Part shown: piece after piece, positions 36,401 through 47,057 of the stretch
Numbering within the stretch: the first letter of the stretch is position 1
Layout: each line of letters begins with the position of its first letter
Origin: Halictus rubicundus
Taxonomy: Eukaryota > Arthropoda > Insecta > Hymenoptera > Halictidae
Assembly: GCF_050948215.1 (NCBI RefSeq)
Contig: NC_135152.1
Coordinates: 7,288,310-7,352,309 of the forward strand
DNA: 64,000 nucleotides
Direction of reading: 5' to 3'
Notes under the pieces: generated by a model
The model's database searches: none
What the model was told of the DNA's origin: nothing
What the model saw: only the letters and a program-made list of their open reading frames with translations
Position numbers and translations under genes: made by a program

Positions 36401-36892
36401 TAAAATTACCGGCGAAAAATATTTATGTTTAGCTCCTATGTCTCGCAATTGATGCACACACTTATTTTGCATAAATATCCGGAGTCTAATTATCACTATG
36501 CCTCCACCTATAAAAAAATGGGTGGCACCAGAGTATAGAGAGCAAGCGAGACGGTTAGGTGACCTATTTTAATTGTTCCACGCTGCACACCTAGTTCTTT
36601 ATTGTTGCAACAGTGTGGTAAATTCACTGCGACCTCTCCTTGTCAACTGTTTGCGAGGTGAACGCTGTATAACAATCGCGTTACAGGTACTCTGGCGTTC
36701 TGTAAACGATGGTTGGATCGTGTCGGCTGCACCAAGTACCAAATGGCGCTGAAGGATCTTTGCGACAAGGGCGCAGTGGACGCGTATCCGCCCCTGGTCG
36801 AAGCCAAAGGCGTTTACACTGCTCAGTTCGAGCACACCTTGGTCTTGCGTCCGACGTGTAAAGAAGTTATTTCTCGCGGAGACGATTATTAA
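33436..36892 (+). CDS. MetAP2: Methionine aminopeptidase 2
   Basis: Exons 33436-33580, 34327-34407, 34480-34832, 35259-35663, 35935-36202 and 36687-36892 give 485 residues. The enzyme removes the initiator methionine from nascent cytosolic proteins and also binds eIF2. All five dinuclear metal ligands are visible: D258, D269, H338, E371 and E466. The substrate-binding histidine H238 is in HCAAHYTPN. The N-terminal region has two Lys-rich blocks (GKKKKKKKK at about 38-46, ETKKKKKKRKPRGKGG after an acidic stretch), which is typical of MetAP2 and absent from MetAP1. The start MAAVLDEV follows an in-frame upstream region without another ATG. The catalytic fold starts at about residue 165. The protein ends with the expected VISRGDDY. 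Introns 1, 3 and 5 each contain a MITE of the same family. AATAAA at 37206-37211 is the likely poly(A) signal. Confidence 0.97.
34110..34220. mobile_element. hAT-type MITE (TAGACTGCGG family) in MetAP2 intron 1
   Basis: The left end TAGACCACAGATTTTATGCA and right end TTGCACTAAGATTTGCAGTCTA are inverted copies of the family terminus. Flanking 8-mers CCTATTAA and TATATTAA match at 6 of 8 positions. At 111 bp it is the shortest copy. Confidence 0.65.
34927..35167. mobile_element. hAT-type MITE (TAGACTGCGG family) in MetAP2 intron 3
   Basis: The left end TGGACTGCGGATTTTATGCA and right end TTGCATAAAAATCCGCAGTCTA are inverted repeats of about 20 bases. Flanks GTTGTTAG and GTCGTCAG differ by two C-to-T changes at CpG sites, consistent with a decayed 8-bp target duplication. 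Confidence 0.75.
36297..36488. mobile_element. hAT-type MITE (TAGACTGCGG family) in MetAP2 intron 5
   Basis: The left end TAGACTCCTCATTTTATGCA and right end TTGCATAAATATCCGGAGTCTA are inverted. The outer ACTCC/GGAGT pair carries the same substitution on both ends. Flanks ATCGTCTC and ATTATCAC match at 5 of 8 positions. Confidence 0.65.
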
Positions 36893-37491
36893 AAAAGCAT
36901 CTGTTGTACTATACATCAACTATACCGCGCCGCGTGCACTCTCGCACCCTCCCGGTTTAGGAATGTACAACATTTGGTCTCTGTGTAAAATCACTAACGA
37001 TAAATGTTTACGATTAACACCGCAAACTATTAATTAAACACCTGACGGTACTCTTTGTTATCGGTTCTATTCTGCAAACACGTTTTTCTCACAGTACCAG
37101 TTGTTTCTTTTTTTCATTCGACCTATAGCGTCGGGGTTCGTGGACAGGTGAACACCGCCCGATCCCCTTGAATAAGTGAAAATGAAGGGAATACTGTTGA
37201 TGTTGAATAAAATATATTTGATACTTCAATTATACCGATGCGATCATAGTCCTAAACACGATTAGCTCGCGTTCACAGAACTTATGCGTCCAAGGTTTCG
37301 GGAAACCGAGCCTTTTCAACGCTGTGTGCTCGATTCGACGTTGATTCCAAGCGACCTGGCAACGCTGCGATGTGTACTGGACGGAGACGAGTTGCTTACC
37401 GATGCCACGCCCCCCCCCCCCTAAAATTCCGCTAATGACGAGACACTCGCCCAGTAGCCAATCAGATCCATAATCTCTCCTGCGTAATCAT

Positions 37492-37686
37492 TAGACTGCG
37501 GATCTTAACGCAAAATAAAAATTGTTGACATCAGTTGCAATAAACAGTAACTATATAGACCTTTTTTTCTTCTTTAACAATCAGGTTAAAAATAATAGAT
37601 TAACGTTCTTAAATTCTTTTAATATTTCCACTGTTTTAAATAACATCAACTCGTTCTTGTTATAAACGCGTAAAATCTGCAGTCTA
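37492..37686. mobile_element. hAT-type MITE (TAGACTGCGG family) with perfect target duplication
   Basis: The 195-bp element runs from TAGACTGCGGATCTTAACGC to AAATCTGCAGTCTA. It is flanked on both sides by GTAATCAT (37484-37491 and 37687-37694), a perfect 8-bp duplication. Eight-base duplications with short terminal repeats define the hAT superfamily. There is no coding capacity. Confidence 0.85.
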
Positions 37687-37734
37687 GTAATCATCTTCTC
37701 GTCTTCGCACAGTACATCCGCGAGCCATAATCAA

Positions 37735-37929
37735 CACTAGGTTTACGGAGCATTAAAAATGACTATTCTACATCAAAATGACGGGAATGTGTCTACTCAA
37801 ATTTTTAGCCATTTCTTTTATAATATATGTGTACCCATAGAAATAAATTTGTTGAATAGTTCCCCATGGATGCATCTTTAGAATCTCAATAATCGTAAAT
37901 TAAAAATATTAGAACCCGTAAACCTAGTA
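37735..37929. mobile_element. CACTAGGTTTACGG-type MITE
   Basis: The left end CACTAGGTTTACGGAGC is preceded by TCAA. The right end CCCGTAAACCTAGTA is its inverted partner. An inner AAATATTAGAAC block is shared with the FAM32A intron copy. The right flank no longer shows TTAA. It sits between two hAT-type MITEs. Confidence 0.5.
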
Positions 37930-37966
37930 GGAGTTTTATTATTCCGATATCCGGATTACTCGTTAT

Positions 37967-38121
37967 TAGATTACGGATTTTATGCATTTATGACAGAAAT
38001 GGATACGTACGTGTATTAGTATCAGCTTAATTAGACAATTAAAGAAAGAAATTTTGATTTAGCTTGTGTGTCTTGCAATCCATGCAGACAATTTTTATTC
38101 TGCATAAAGATCCGCAGTCTA
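37967..38121. mobile_element. hAT-type MITE (TAGACTGCGG family) with perfect target duplication
   Basis: The 155-bp element runs from TAGATTACGGATTTTATGCA to TGCATAAAGATCCGCAGTCTA. It is flanked on both sides by CTCGTTAT (37959-37966 and 38122-38129), a second perfect 8-bp duplication. The interior is non-coding and AT-rich. Confidence 0.88.
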
Positions 38122-38946
38122 CTCGTTATAACTCGAAACCGGATATCCGGATTTCGAGTTACAATGAATAATCCGAATATCCGGATAGTGAAAGCCCGAA
38201 AACCCAGTGTTAACTCGTTGACTATCGAAACGAAGAGAGTACTATGCGCACAGGGTGCAGAACGCTCGCCTAATTTGATCACGGTAAAATTCGAGAGGAG
38301 CCGAGTGCACTTGTTCACGCGACAGGTCCGTGAGGTTTTCTGTTACGATAATAAACAGCATTTTATTACGTTCTCAGAAGAGTTAACAGAATCGAATACA
38401 CTTTGACGCGCTGTAATCAATAGAGGAATCGCTAGACTCGGATCAACGATCACGTTCCTACAGTACTTGATCGCTGTCGATACTTTTCAATGTGTCGCGT
38501 AACAATATATGTTTTATTTCCTTTCCTGAACTATGAACACTGTAGTGTAATAAATGTTGCTACGTCGCGTATCAAACGCCTTTAACTTTTCTGCCAATGG
38601 CGGAAGGTTCTGGCTGTTCGAGATGCGTTTAATAGTCGATCGGGTCGAGTATCGTTTAACTGAATATCTTCCGGGATATTTTATCTTTTGTTGTCATTCT
38701 CGATTAATTTACAATTATGTTTATCGTCTCGAACAGTCAGAGCCCTCGTCCATCGCTATACAGCTATACAAACACATGGTCCCGGGGGTGCTCCGATTCT
38801 ACTACAGCATTCCTTCCGTAGCGTCGCGTTTCCGTTCACAACATGGCGAATCACTAAACCGCGGACCTTATGCGTTCACTTCAAAAATTCGCTACGATTT
38901 GTTATAATAGAAATATTCAAAGAATCAAAGAGTGTTGATACATTAT

Positions 38947-39142
38947 TGGACAGCGGATTTTATGCATTCATGACAAAAACGAGTAGGCGTGAATTAAAAT
39001 GGTAGAAACATTAGAAGAATTAAAAAATACTCTCATATTATTTTTAAACATTAAAAAATTAAAAAAGAAATTATTGAAAAAGGAAAGAAATTAGCTCCTC
39101 TTGTAACAGGAAGTTTGTACTTTGCATAAAGATCCGCAGCTT
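38947..39142. mobile_element. hAT-type MITE (TAGACTGCGG family), right tip decayed
   Basis: TGGACAGCGGATTTTATGCA at the left pairs with TTTGCATAAAGATCCGCAGC at the right, but the last bases of the right end have diverged and no target duplication can be read. A second left terminus (ACCGCGGACCTTATGCG) lies just upstream near 38857, which suggests a nested or neighbouring fragment. Confidence 0.5.
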
Positions 39143-40356
39143 CGGCCGTTTCGAAAAACGTCGCGCGACGTTACGGGGGGAAACGCGTGTACTCTTGTCT
39201 ACCAGACAGTCGTCTGTCATCTACGCTCAGGTCTATTTTCCGTACAAATTTAGGCACGACGATAAGCTAACGTTACGACACTCAGACTTCCGCGACGTTT
39301 TCCCTTAACTTCTATCCACTATCCACGAACATGTGGCCTGTTTCTTTTACTCTTAACGCTACAACTACGGGTCACAATGACCAATTGCGGATTTCTCGTT
39401 CACCACGAAGCCTCTGGAGGCATCGTGACGGTGCTACATCGGAGGGGGATTCTTAAATAAATTTATTTGCGCGAAATCTCAACAAACGTACCCTTCTCGA
39501 GGAAATTACGAACCAGTCTGACTGGTCTCGGTAGTGTCCGGTGCTAAGTGCACCAACGGTATCATTTCTTCTTTTTTCTCTCTATACGAGAACGCCCTGA
39601 AACAGTTCAGTACATAACAAAATATCGAGTCGACCTGGCTGATGATTCGGTCAGGCCGACCGTTTTCCCGTGAAGGCGGTCTGGTAAGGCCTGCTTGTCG
39701 GAAATCTTCGGGTCGCTGGACCGAGGATGGGGTGCATAGTCGTGCTTATGGTAGGGATGCCTACTTCACCGAGATTTCCTATTGCATGCTTTCTTGGAGC
39801 CGTGTCGTTGGAACGAATACCTTCTCAGGCTCCTGTAAAATGGTCCTGCAATTTTTCTGTGTCATCAGAGCTTCAGATTGAGTCTCTAAGTCAAATCCGG
39901 GCTTGGAACTGTAGTAACTTTGAAAGTCTAAGGATTTCAGCAAACCTGTTCACCGGTAAATAGTGTGTTACGATGTTACGGGGCCAAGGGGTGCGGGATT
40001 ATGGTCCAGGTATCCGTTCCAGCGATAGTGCGTGCACGCATAACAATCGTTTTGGTGTACAGGTGGTTCGCTCTTAATACTAGGCTAGACAATCTAATCG
40101 GCGCCGCTCAGAGAAGACGAAATAGGATCGTCCCGCGTTCTCCGACCACTTTGGAAGAGTAAGGCAATTTCTCTACGTTCCAGAGGAAACACGGCGCTAG
40201 TTACAGGGGCGTACGATTACATGGAGCACCGAGCGTGTACGGTGGCACCCTCTTGCCGGTCGATTCTCTTATGTCATCTTTCGTCATCGTTCTATCCCCG
40301 CCGCTACAGTGGTTCTCATACTTGCTGAACAAGCTTCTCGCGTGTCTCGATGTCTC

Positions 40357-40484
40357 CACGGCAGAACCTCGTTTACATGGACAAAAGTAAATGCTCTATT
40401 ATCCGAACTACGGTCCAGCGTATTTTTGCGTTGAATGCTCGAGACGAAGTTGTTTGGTCAGCGAATAAACGAGGTTCTACTGTA
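40357..40484. mobile_element. pogo/Tigger-like MITE
   Basis: GCAGAACCTCGTTTACATGG at the left pairs with ATAAACGAGGTTCTACTGTA at the right. The right end read inverted, TACAGTAGAACCTCG, has the CAGT start and TA flank expected of the pogo/Tigger branch of Tc1/mariner elements. An inner ATTATCCGAACTACGG also fits. The copy is about 125 bp with no coding capacity. Confidence 0.5.
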
Positions 40485-40573
40485 CTTTCTAATCCACTAT
40501 TAATACCTTAATGATACCGACTAGTGTACTGTGATCTGTTTTTCGAAAGAGGACAAGCCATAATCACGATTAA

Positions 40574-40610
40574 TAGACTGCGGGTTTTAAGCATTTATGG
40601 GAAAAATTAA
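40574..40610. mobile_element. TAGACTGCGG-family MITE, left fragment
   Basis: TAGACTGCGGGTTTTAAGCATTTATGGG is a clear left terminus of the hAT-type family. No right terminus was found within the next 400 bases. Confidence 0.45.
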
Positions 40611-41329
40611 TATACGGTCTAACACAAAATTTTAAAGATTGAAAGAACAAACGTATCGTCGTTTAAATTCGCTACAGATAATTTAGTAAACATTTCCAAG
40701 TAAAAATTTCAGTGTTGCATGAGTAAATTGCACCAGTTCCGTAACTTCAGTATTTTTCAAAAAACAGACCGCAATACTTTGTCCTTAGCAGGTGTCCCTA
40801 AATCAGGGGGTTAAAGCTTGGAGCTCGACGCTTTCCCGGAAATCTAGAGAAAGGGAAAATTAGTTGACAGCTAATTTTCTCGGACCAGCAAGCGGGTGCC
40901 ACCGTGAATCGTGTCGACCGCACGATCTCTCCTCGCGGGCGACGCTCGCTTCCTTTAACGGCCGCGCGTTGTATAATCCTCTGTTATTATTTAATCAATT
41001 CTTATCGGATTACGCGTATGCAATATGTACATATGTCGGTCGAGTTACAAGGAACGCGATGAAACGTCCGGGACCGCGGTGCAAGCTCCGATCAATCGGC
41101 AGACGACCGCAGTGACATTTATCGCGTTACACGATCGACCTTTTGTCTCTGCGTTGCGCTTCTCGCCTCCCTCGCGACGATTCACTGAGAGTCTGTGCGC
41201 GGTCTCAGCTTCGCCCTCGCCGTCACCAAAAGGTTGCTCGGCGGCTCCGCCGTTGGCTGCGATTGCTCCAACTGTAATCAAATCGTTTGCTTGTTAGGCT
41301 AAGTAATTGCGACTGAATTAGAGACTGGT

Positions 41330-42110
41330 TAGGAGTCCAAGGACCTTTTCGAAATCCCTGGGAATATAGCAGAGTTCCTAGAGGATCTTATGGATTCCCT
41401 AGAAAATTTGTGAAGGATCACAATTGTCCTCATATGTCTCTAAGATGATTTTAAGACTGCTGAGAAATCACCAGGAATTCTTTAGAGGGTCTGAGATTTG
41501 CTGAAAAATTCGAAAAGGGTCCAAAGATCCCTTAGGGATCCTTAAGGAGCTAGTAGAACTTTTTTAGAGACCTTTAGAACAGTCGTGAGGGATCACAATT
41601 GTCCTCAAATGTCTCTAAGGTGATTTTAAGATTGCTGAGAGATCTCCAGGAATTTTTTAGAGATGCTAAGGTCCGTTAGAAAATCCCTAAGTACCTTGTA
41701 GGACTCCTAAAGGATCTCATGGGTCCCTAAAATATTCCCAAAACGTCTCAAATGTCTCTACTATTTTTAAGGAATTTTTGAAAACATCCAAAAGACTCCA
41801 GGGATTACTTAGAGTCTCTTGGATGCATCTTACTGTTCTAAGAGGTCTAACAGGACCTCTGGGATCCGGGCATGACCTTGGGAATCTTTTGGAGATCGTT
41901 GGAATATTTCAAAAATGTTTTAGAGACATAACTCGGACCAGTGAGTTCTCTTTAGAGTTCCTGTTTGGCATTAACAGATTTTAGAGGTCCTTTTAAAGTA
42001 TTTTAGAAGATCCTGAGAGTCCACAGGGTTTCTAGAGATATGTTGAAGCTCTCCTACTATTCTGAAGAGTTTCAACAGGGCCTCTAGGATTCTTACATTC
42101 CTGGGGAATT
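41330..42110. repeat. Degenerate tandem repeats with a 174-bp duplication
   Basis: The block at about 41412-41505 recurs at 41586-41680. Both contain GATCACAATTGTCCTCA, ATGTCTCTAAG and TGATTTTAAGA, with about 90% identity by eye. The surrounding sequence is full of related words (CCTAGAG, TTAGAGA, GGATC, AGGAATT), so the array is larger and more decayed. Confidence 0.6.
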
Positions 42111-43103
42111 TTTTTGATTGTTCAAAATTATTTTGTGCGCTATAAATACAATCTGTTTTTGAAAGGAAATTCCTGGGGGTTCCCTCAAACGGTCGCAATT
42201 GTTTATCCCTTCCTAACGTTGCTAACATATTATGGGGGCTTGGAATAATTAGAGTAGGGTGGACAACTATTGTAACATCAATGTAAACACAGTTATTAAG
42301 CGCCCTATACCCAGGGAGCGGTTTGACGTCAGAAACATCAGATGACACCAAGTGACGTTAGAGAAGCAAATACAAACAACCATAAAGAACAGCATAACAA
42401 CTCTTTGCTCAAAGAGACCACGGACGTATCACGGAGTATCGGCGCCCCTACTTTATTTAGTCGATGGTCAAGTTCTCAGTCGTTTACGTCAGATCTAATA
42501 GGGGATGGAGGTCGAGTGTGTTGAAAAGTATTCCCAGGAAAAACAGTCTAAGCAAGGCCGGCCTTCCGAGGGTTAAATCTGTACTTTCTGGAGAGCAAAT
42601 TGATGAAGGTCCTCGCTGAAGAATCCTTGAGCTCAATCAGCGCACCTTAACTCGAGGCATTCTTCTCTGATATTTTTCCAGTGTTCTCGAGGGATGTTGA
42701 AACCGTAGCAATTTGCTCCCTAACGTTTCCTAATTTGCTGGATCACACCGGATGGCTTACTGGGAATTCAATGAATTTCATTTAGCAGAAATTACCTGAG
42801 CTCTCAACCGAACTGACCAACTACATTCATACAATATGCTGTTTTACAAAAAGTCAAAAATTGGAGTCTAGACCACATGTACATTTTGACCATTTTTACA
42901 TACTTGTTACACCTAGAAATCATTCTCTCCGAAAAAGAAGAGAATTGGAAGAAAACGAGGCCAACGGAGAAATGCAATAGGGACAAAAAATTAGCTGTAC
43001 GATAGACATAATCTATCTCAATGTAATTAAGAATGGCAAGGATTATAAATAAAAATAATTCTTTGCGAACAGTAACAACTGACGGGAACATTTAGGTGGC
43101 TAC

Positions 43104-44323
43104 CTTTTGGTGGACCACCTGCACACATTTCGGTAAATGTTCCACCGATTAGGCCACGTTCCAGGGCTAAACTCACCGCCATTTCGATGTGTTTCGCCCT
43201 CTGCTCGATGGCCCTTTGCAGGGCGGTTCTAGGATCGTCCTTGAAGTTCTCGTCCCGGTTCTTCTCAGCCTCTCTCCTCGAGGCTGCCTCTCTCTGCTTC
43301 TCGAGCGCCCGTTGCAGCTCGCTCTTCTGATTCAGCACGTTCCGGCCCCTGGAAGAAAGTGAAAACCGATTGAGCACAGGTTTGGTTAGCTAATCGTCGT
43401 GCGGTAGTCTGCGGTCGCGAAAATCGGCACCGGCGATGGATGAGAAAAACAGTTGTCTCGGTCGGATAGCGGGCTTATGGTCGCGACGCCATAAATACCC
43501 GCGCTGGGAACGACTCGCCGGAGATGGAAGAGCACAGCGTCGCCGGCAGGAAATGATTTTCTCGGCGATAGGCGTGCGAAGCGCGTCAAGCGAATTTCCC
43601 GTTAGGCTTTCTGTCATGCGATTTGCTTAAAAACGGGCTCGAGCGACGCAATCGTGCGTCTGTCGCCATACGGCACGCTCTCCTTTCGTTTCTGCGTGCG
43701 TAGCTCGCTCGCGTGCTCGCTAATTTCAATGCAAAACGCGCTTTTCTGCTACGGAATTCGCGAGACTTTTTTTTTGGCCAGTTCTTAAAGAATTTTCTGC
43801 ATTCACTATTTTTTTTACCGTTTCTAATTGTGCGTTTTTTGTTATATTTTTTGGTAATGCAAGGTTAAATGGGGGTCCTCTTCAGAAGGTCGATTTTTCA
43901 GGATTTACTAGGTTTACGGAGCCTTAAAATTTTATATTACTTTATGCAAAAGAATACGATTGTATCCGTTCAAATGTATAGCCATACGATCTACTAATTT
44001 TTAATAATATACTAATTATTAATATTGTATTAAAAGACTTTTCAATGAATTATGCTATATTTTGAGGATCGCATCGGACGGGTACAATTTGATTTGTTCA
44101 TGTTTCATTTTTTCCGATATGTCGAAGCGACTTTTAGGATGGTTCTCGAGCAAATGTACCTACACTTTTTGATTGAACAGCAATTCCCTGCGCAGGTCCT
44201 TGTGGTTGCTGGAGCTGAGGTAGGGGTTGTACGGTTTTCTGGGCAAGATCAAGCCATCCGGGCCCATGTGTGGAGCAGGTGGTGGCGGAGGCGGTACACC
44301 CAACACCGGTGCCATGTTTCTCC
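43104..44323 (-). CDS. FAM107-like protein, two core exons (partial model)
   Basis: Exons 44323-44164 and 43348-43104 read leftwards. The first encodes a Pro-rich stretch, then PRKPYNPYLSSSNHKDLRRELLFNQK. The second encodes GRNVLNQKSELQRALEKQREA followed by a charged helical segment. This order (IRPQK-like motif, N.H.DL.RELL.NQK, then a Lys/Glu-rich coiled coil) is the signature of the FAM107 family, actin-associated proteins of stress responses and cell movement in vertebrates. The donor is GTAGGT at 44163, leaving GT to join G, which gives V between the two motifs. The first exon may start at its internal ATG (44315) or continue an upstream exon. The second exon ends at a GTAGCC donor; otherwise its frame runs to a stop at 43027. 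The 3' end is therefore unsettled. Confidence 0.68.
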
Positions 44324-45701
44324 CTGCAAAAGCACATAGTTGTACGTTAGGCACATCCGCCACGAGGCTTCTGCAATTCTCCCCACGAAACTTCTCGCAT
44401 AAATAATTCTTCGGCGGCGTGCATTGTCCGGACGCTTTTCGCGTGCACTTTACCCTCTTGCCGAGGGAACACTATTTTCAACCCTCGTACGTTACGAGTA
44501 CGCCATTTTCCGAGTTAAATATTAATTGCGGCTCAATTTAATTCGTGAAATAGAAATGTACCGTGTACACCGTCCGTAACAGGTATAAAAAATTCATCTT
44601 GTCGGACAAAGAGGAAAAGGGTGGGGATATTCGTACGTTTAATGAATGCCGTGTCTATCGATATTGAAAAATTGTCGTAGAACTAGTGGCACCGATTTAT
44701 ATTAATATTTATTCGTTCTGCAATTTACTAAATTATAGCTTGAGGTGCAAACCCCATTAGCGGGTAGGCAATGACAATTATTAATAACTGTGATCGTTTC
44801 TACGAATGAAACAGACGCTCACGTGACACGCAGAAGATTCACGGCGGCAGTCAACGTGGTAATTTATTAAAACAAATGGAGAAACGAATAATCTTTGGTA
44901 GAGAACGTTGAAGAAACGCAACCCTTCCGTCGAAACTTTTCCTCCGCGCGAAGAGGGTTGCGAACGTGGAAAAATGGAACACGATCGCAATGCACTTTCC
45001 CCGGCAGTTCACGGTTCGTTTAGGTATTATTCACCCTCGAACGTGGCGATTCTCGTCCTGACGCTCTCGGCCTGCTCGCACATCGCAGTGAATCGCACTG
45101 AGGCATTTTTTTTACGGCCGGCCCGTATCAAACAGCGAACTTCTATATAGTTTTGCGAGGGGCTTCGCATAGCCGCTAATCGGATATAGTTGAGTACGTG
45201 TGTGGAACCGTCTGCTGCGAACCTGCGTGCCTTCGTCTTCTCAAGGTGACGTAAACAGTGGGCTCATTTCATTTTGACCTTTGCACCGATCGCTTTCCCC
45301 ATTAACTCTACCGCAATAATTGTGCAGAAAAGCTATGAATTTTCTCAGTCGTCCGTAATCTTTTCGAGGACCGCACGCACGTCAACTGGCGTTCCAAAAT
45401 GGCGTCGATACCAGTATACGAGCCGTACGATTTGATTCCATAAGAACACTATTTTCCATATTCGGAAAACCATCGTTCCCAAAGAGTTATTACGGTTGTA
45501 GCCACTGTTGTGGTCGCAATGACCAGGTCTTTAAGCAAATTCCCATTTTTGCATACAATTTTGCGAAGACTGAGATATAGGAAAAATTTCTTTCGTTGGC
45601 TAAAAGACTCCTTCTGGTCCTTTTATCGATCTTTTCATGAAATATTTTCCTTTTAACCTCTTAAGCACGGAACGCTCGTCCACAATTCTCAGGTTCGGCG
45701 C

Positions 45702-46197
45702 ACAGTGGGCAATTTGGACGAAATCGGATTCAAAATCAAAGAACTTTCGATAGAAATGAGGTAGAGCGATGAAATTTTTTTTAAATTAAAGCTGAACCTT
45801 TGTAGAATATGGGAAAAATAGGAAGATTATTACCATGCAATCATTTCAACGAAAAAATGATTTCATTAGTTTTTGTCACAAAAATCTATTTTTTGCAAAA
45901 TCCTGAGGTCGTAGACAAATTTTGAGACCAGATTTGAAATCAGCGCGAAAAAATCTATGGGAAATGATGTATAGCATGTTAAAAAAAAAATGTTTTCCTC
46001 GCGTGGTATTGGAAAAACTAAAATTTTCTTGAATTTGTGCGCGTTTAACGAATTTTCTCGAGGTTAAAAAACGTTCGTACCACAATCTCTCTATTTTTCC
46101 CATATTCTACGAAGTTTCAGCTTTAATTTCCAAAAAATTTCATCGCTCTACCTCATTTCTATCGAGTTCTTTGATTTTGAATTTGAAAAGCCACTAT
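45702..46197. mobile_element. Large foldback element
   Basis: The left arm (about 45729-45822) contains TCAAAATCAAAGAACTTTCG, GATAGAAATGAGGTAGAGCG, AGCTGAACC and AGAATATGGGAAAAATAG. The right arm (about 46096-46181) carries the same words inverted. The arms are about 90 bases with a spacer of about 270 bases. Just past the right arm, the word GCCACTATAGT is directly repeated (46191 and 46231). Confidence 0.6.
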
Positions 46198-46825
46198 AGT
46201 AGTGTTGCCGTTGAAACTGGTGCTTTCCACGGAAGCCACTATAGTGGCGTACAGAGATCAAAGATCACATTCTACATCGTCGAATCTTTCGTCGATCATT
46301 CATCGACACTAACAGCTCCCGGGGTTCTGAAAATTTGCGTCGAAATGTAGGAAATCGGAGGGTGTGACGCATAGACTATGACGCGTCGCAGGCGTCTCGG
46401 CGTCGCGTCGCGGCGTTGTGCAATTAGCGCGTGCCTTCTTCTTCATTTTCGCCGTGCAGCGGTCGCGCGTGTGGGTGGAGGATCTCGCGTGACCTATCGA
46501 CACGTCGAAGAACCGCCGCGCCGCGGGAAAAGAGGTCGCGAAAGTGAGTCACCGTTGAGTTTTGTTGCGTGCCGGCAATTCGAACACGATCAGGTTGCTC
46601 GATACCACCGCGTGATTCTATCTCGCCCCGAGTGTTTGCTCCTATTTCTTTCACTCTACTAAACAACGCGCTCGAACATGTGCTCCTGCAACAATTACGC
46701 GAATCCCTCGAAAAATCGGCATTTTTCACGCTTTCGGGGACCGCTTAAATTCTCGTTCGTCCAGCCTTTTCACTTGTTCGCTGCCCGTTAATCAGTTTGC
46801 AAGCCTAATCTTTCCGTCAACTATT

Positions 46826-47057
46826 ACAGCAAGGGACCCAATTACCGTGCGGGTACCAATTACTGTGCCTATATTAATTACACTTATTTTTAACGAATAT
46901 TGATCATTAAGAAAAAGAGATATTAAATTGTTTTCGTTAAAATCAGTTAATTCATATATGTTATATATCTCTTTAAATATTCGTTATGATTTAAAAACAA
47001 ATGTATAATTGATATAAGTATAGTAATTGGTATCCCCGCAGTAATTGGATTGTCCTG
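46826..47057. mobile_element. Long-hairpin MITE, GGGACCCAATTACTG-type ends, copy 2
   Basis: AGGGACCCAATTACCGTG and TACCAATTACTGTGCCTAT at the left are mirrored by AGTAATTGGTATCCCCGCAG and TAATTGGATTGTCC at the right. The inner arms repeat the AAAGAGATAT and TATATCTCTTT words of copy 1 at 2381-2611. It has the same length class (about 230 bp). Confidence 0.7.

Larger units (their letters stand above)
36893..43103. other. Intergenic stretch between MetAP2 and the FAM107-like gene
   Basis: I see no gene in these 6.2 kb. The MetAP2 3' UTR probably ends soon after 37211. The rest contains the MITEs listed separately, a C-run at about 37411, a GC-richer stretch at 39640-41250 with only short chance frames, and degenerate tandem repeats at 41330-42110. 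Confidence 0.5.

Noticed and set aside
46378..46662. Arg-rich 94-codon frame in the CpG-rich patch
   Set aside because: Composition follows the CG-rich base content and overlaps an equally open antisense frame; no family signal.
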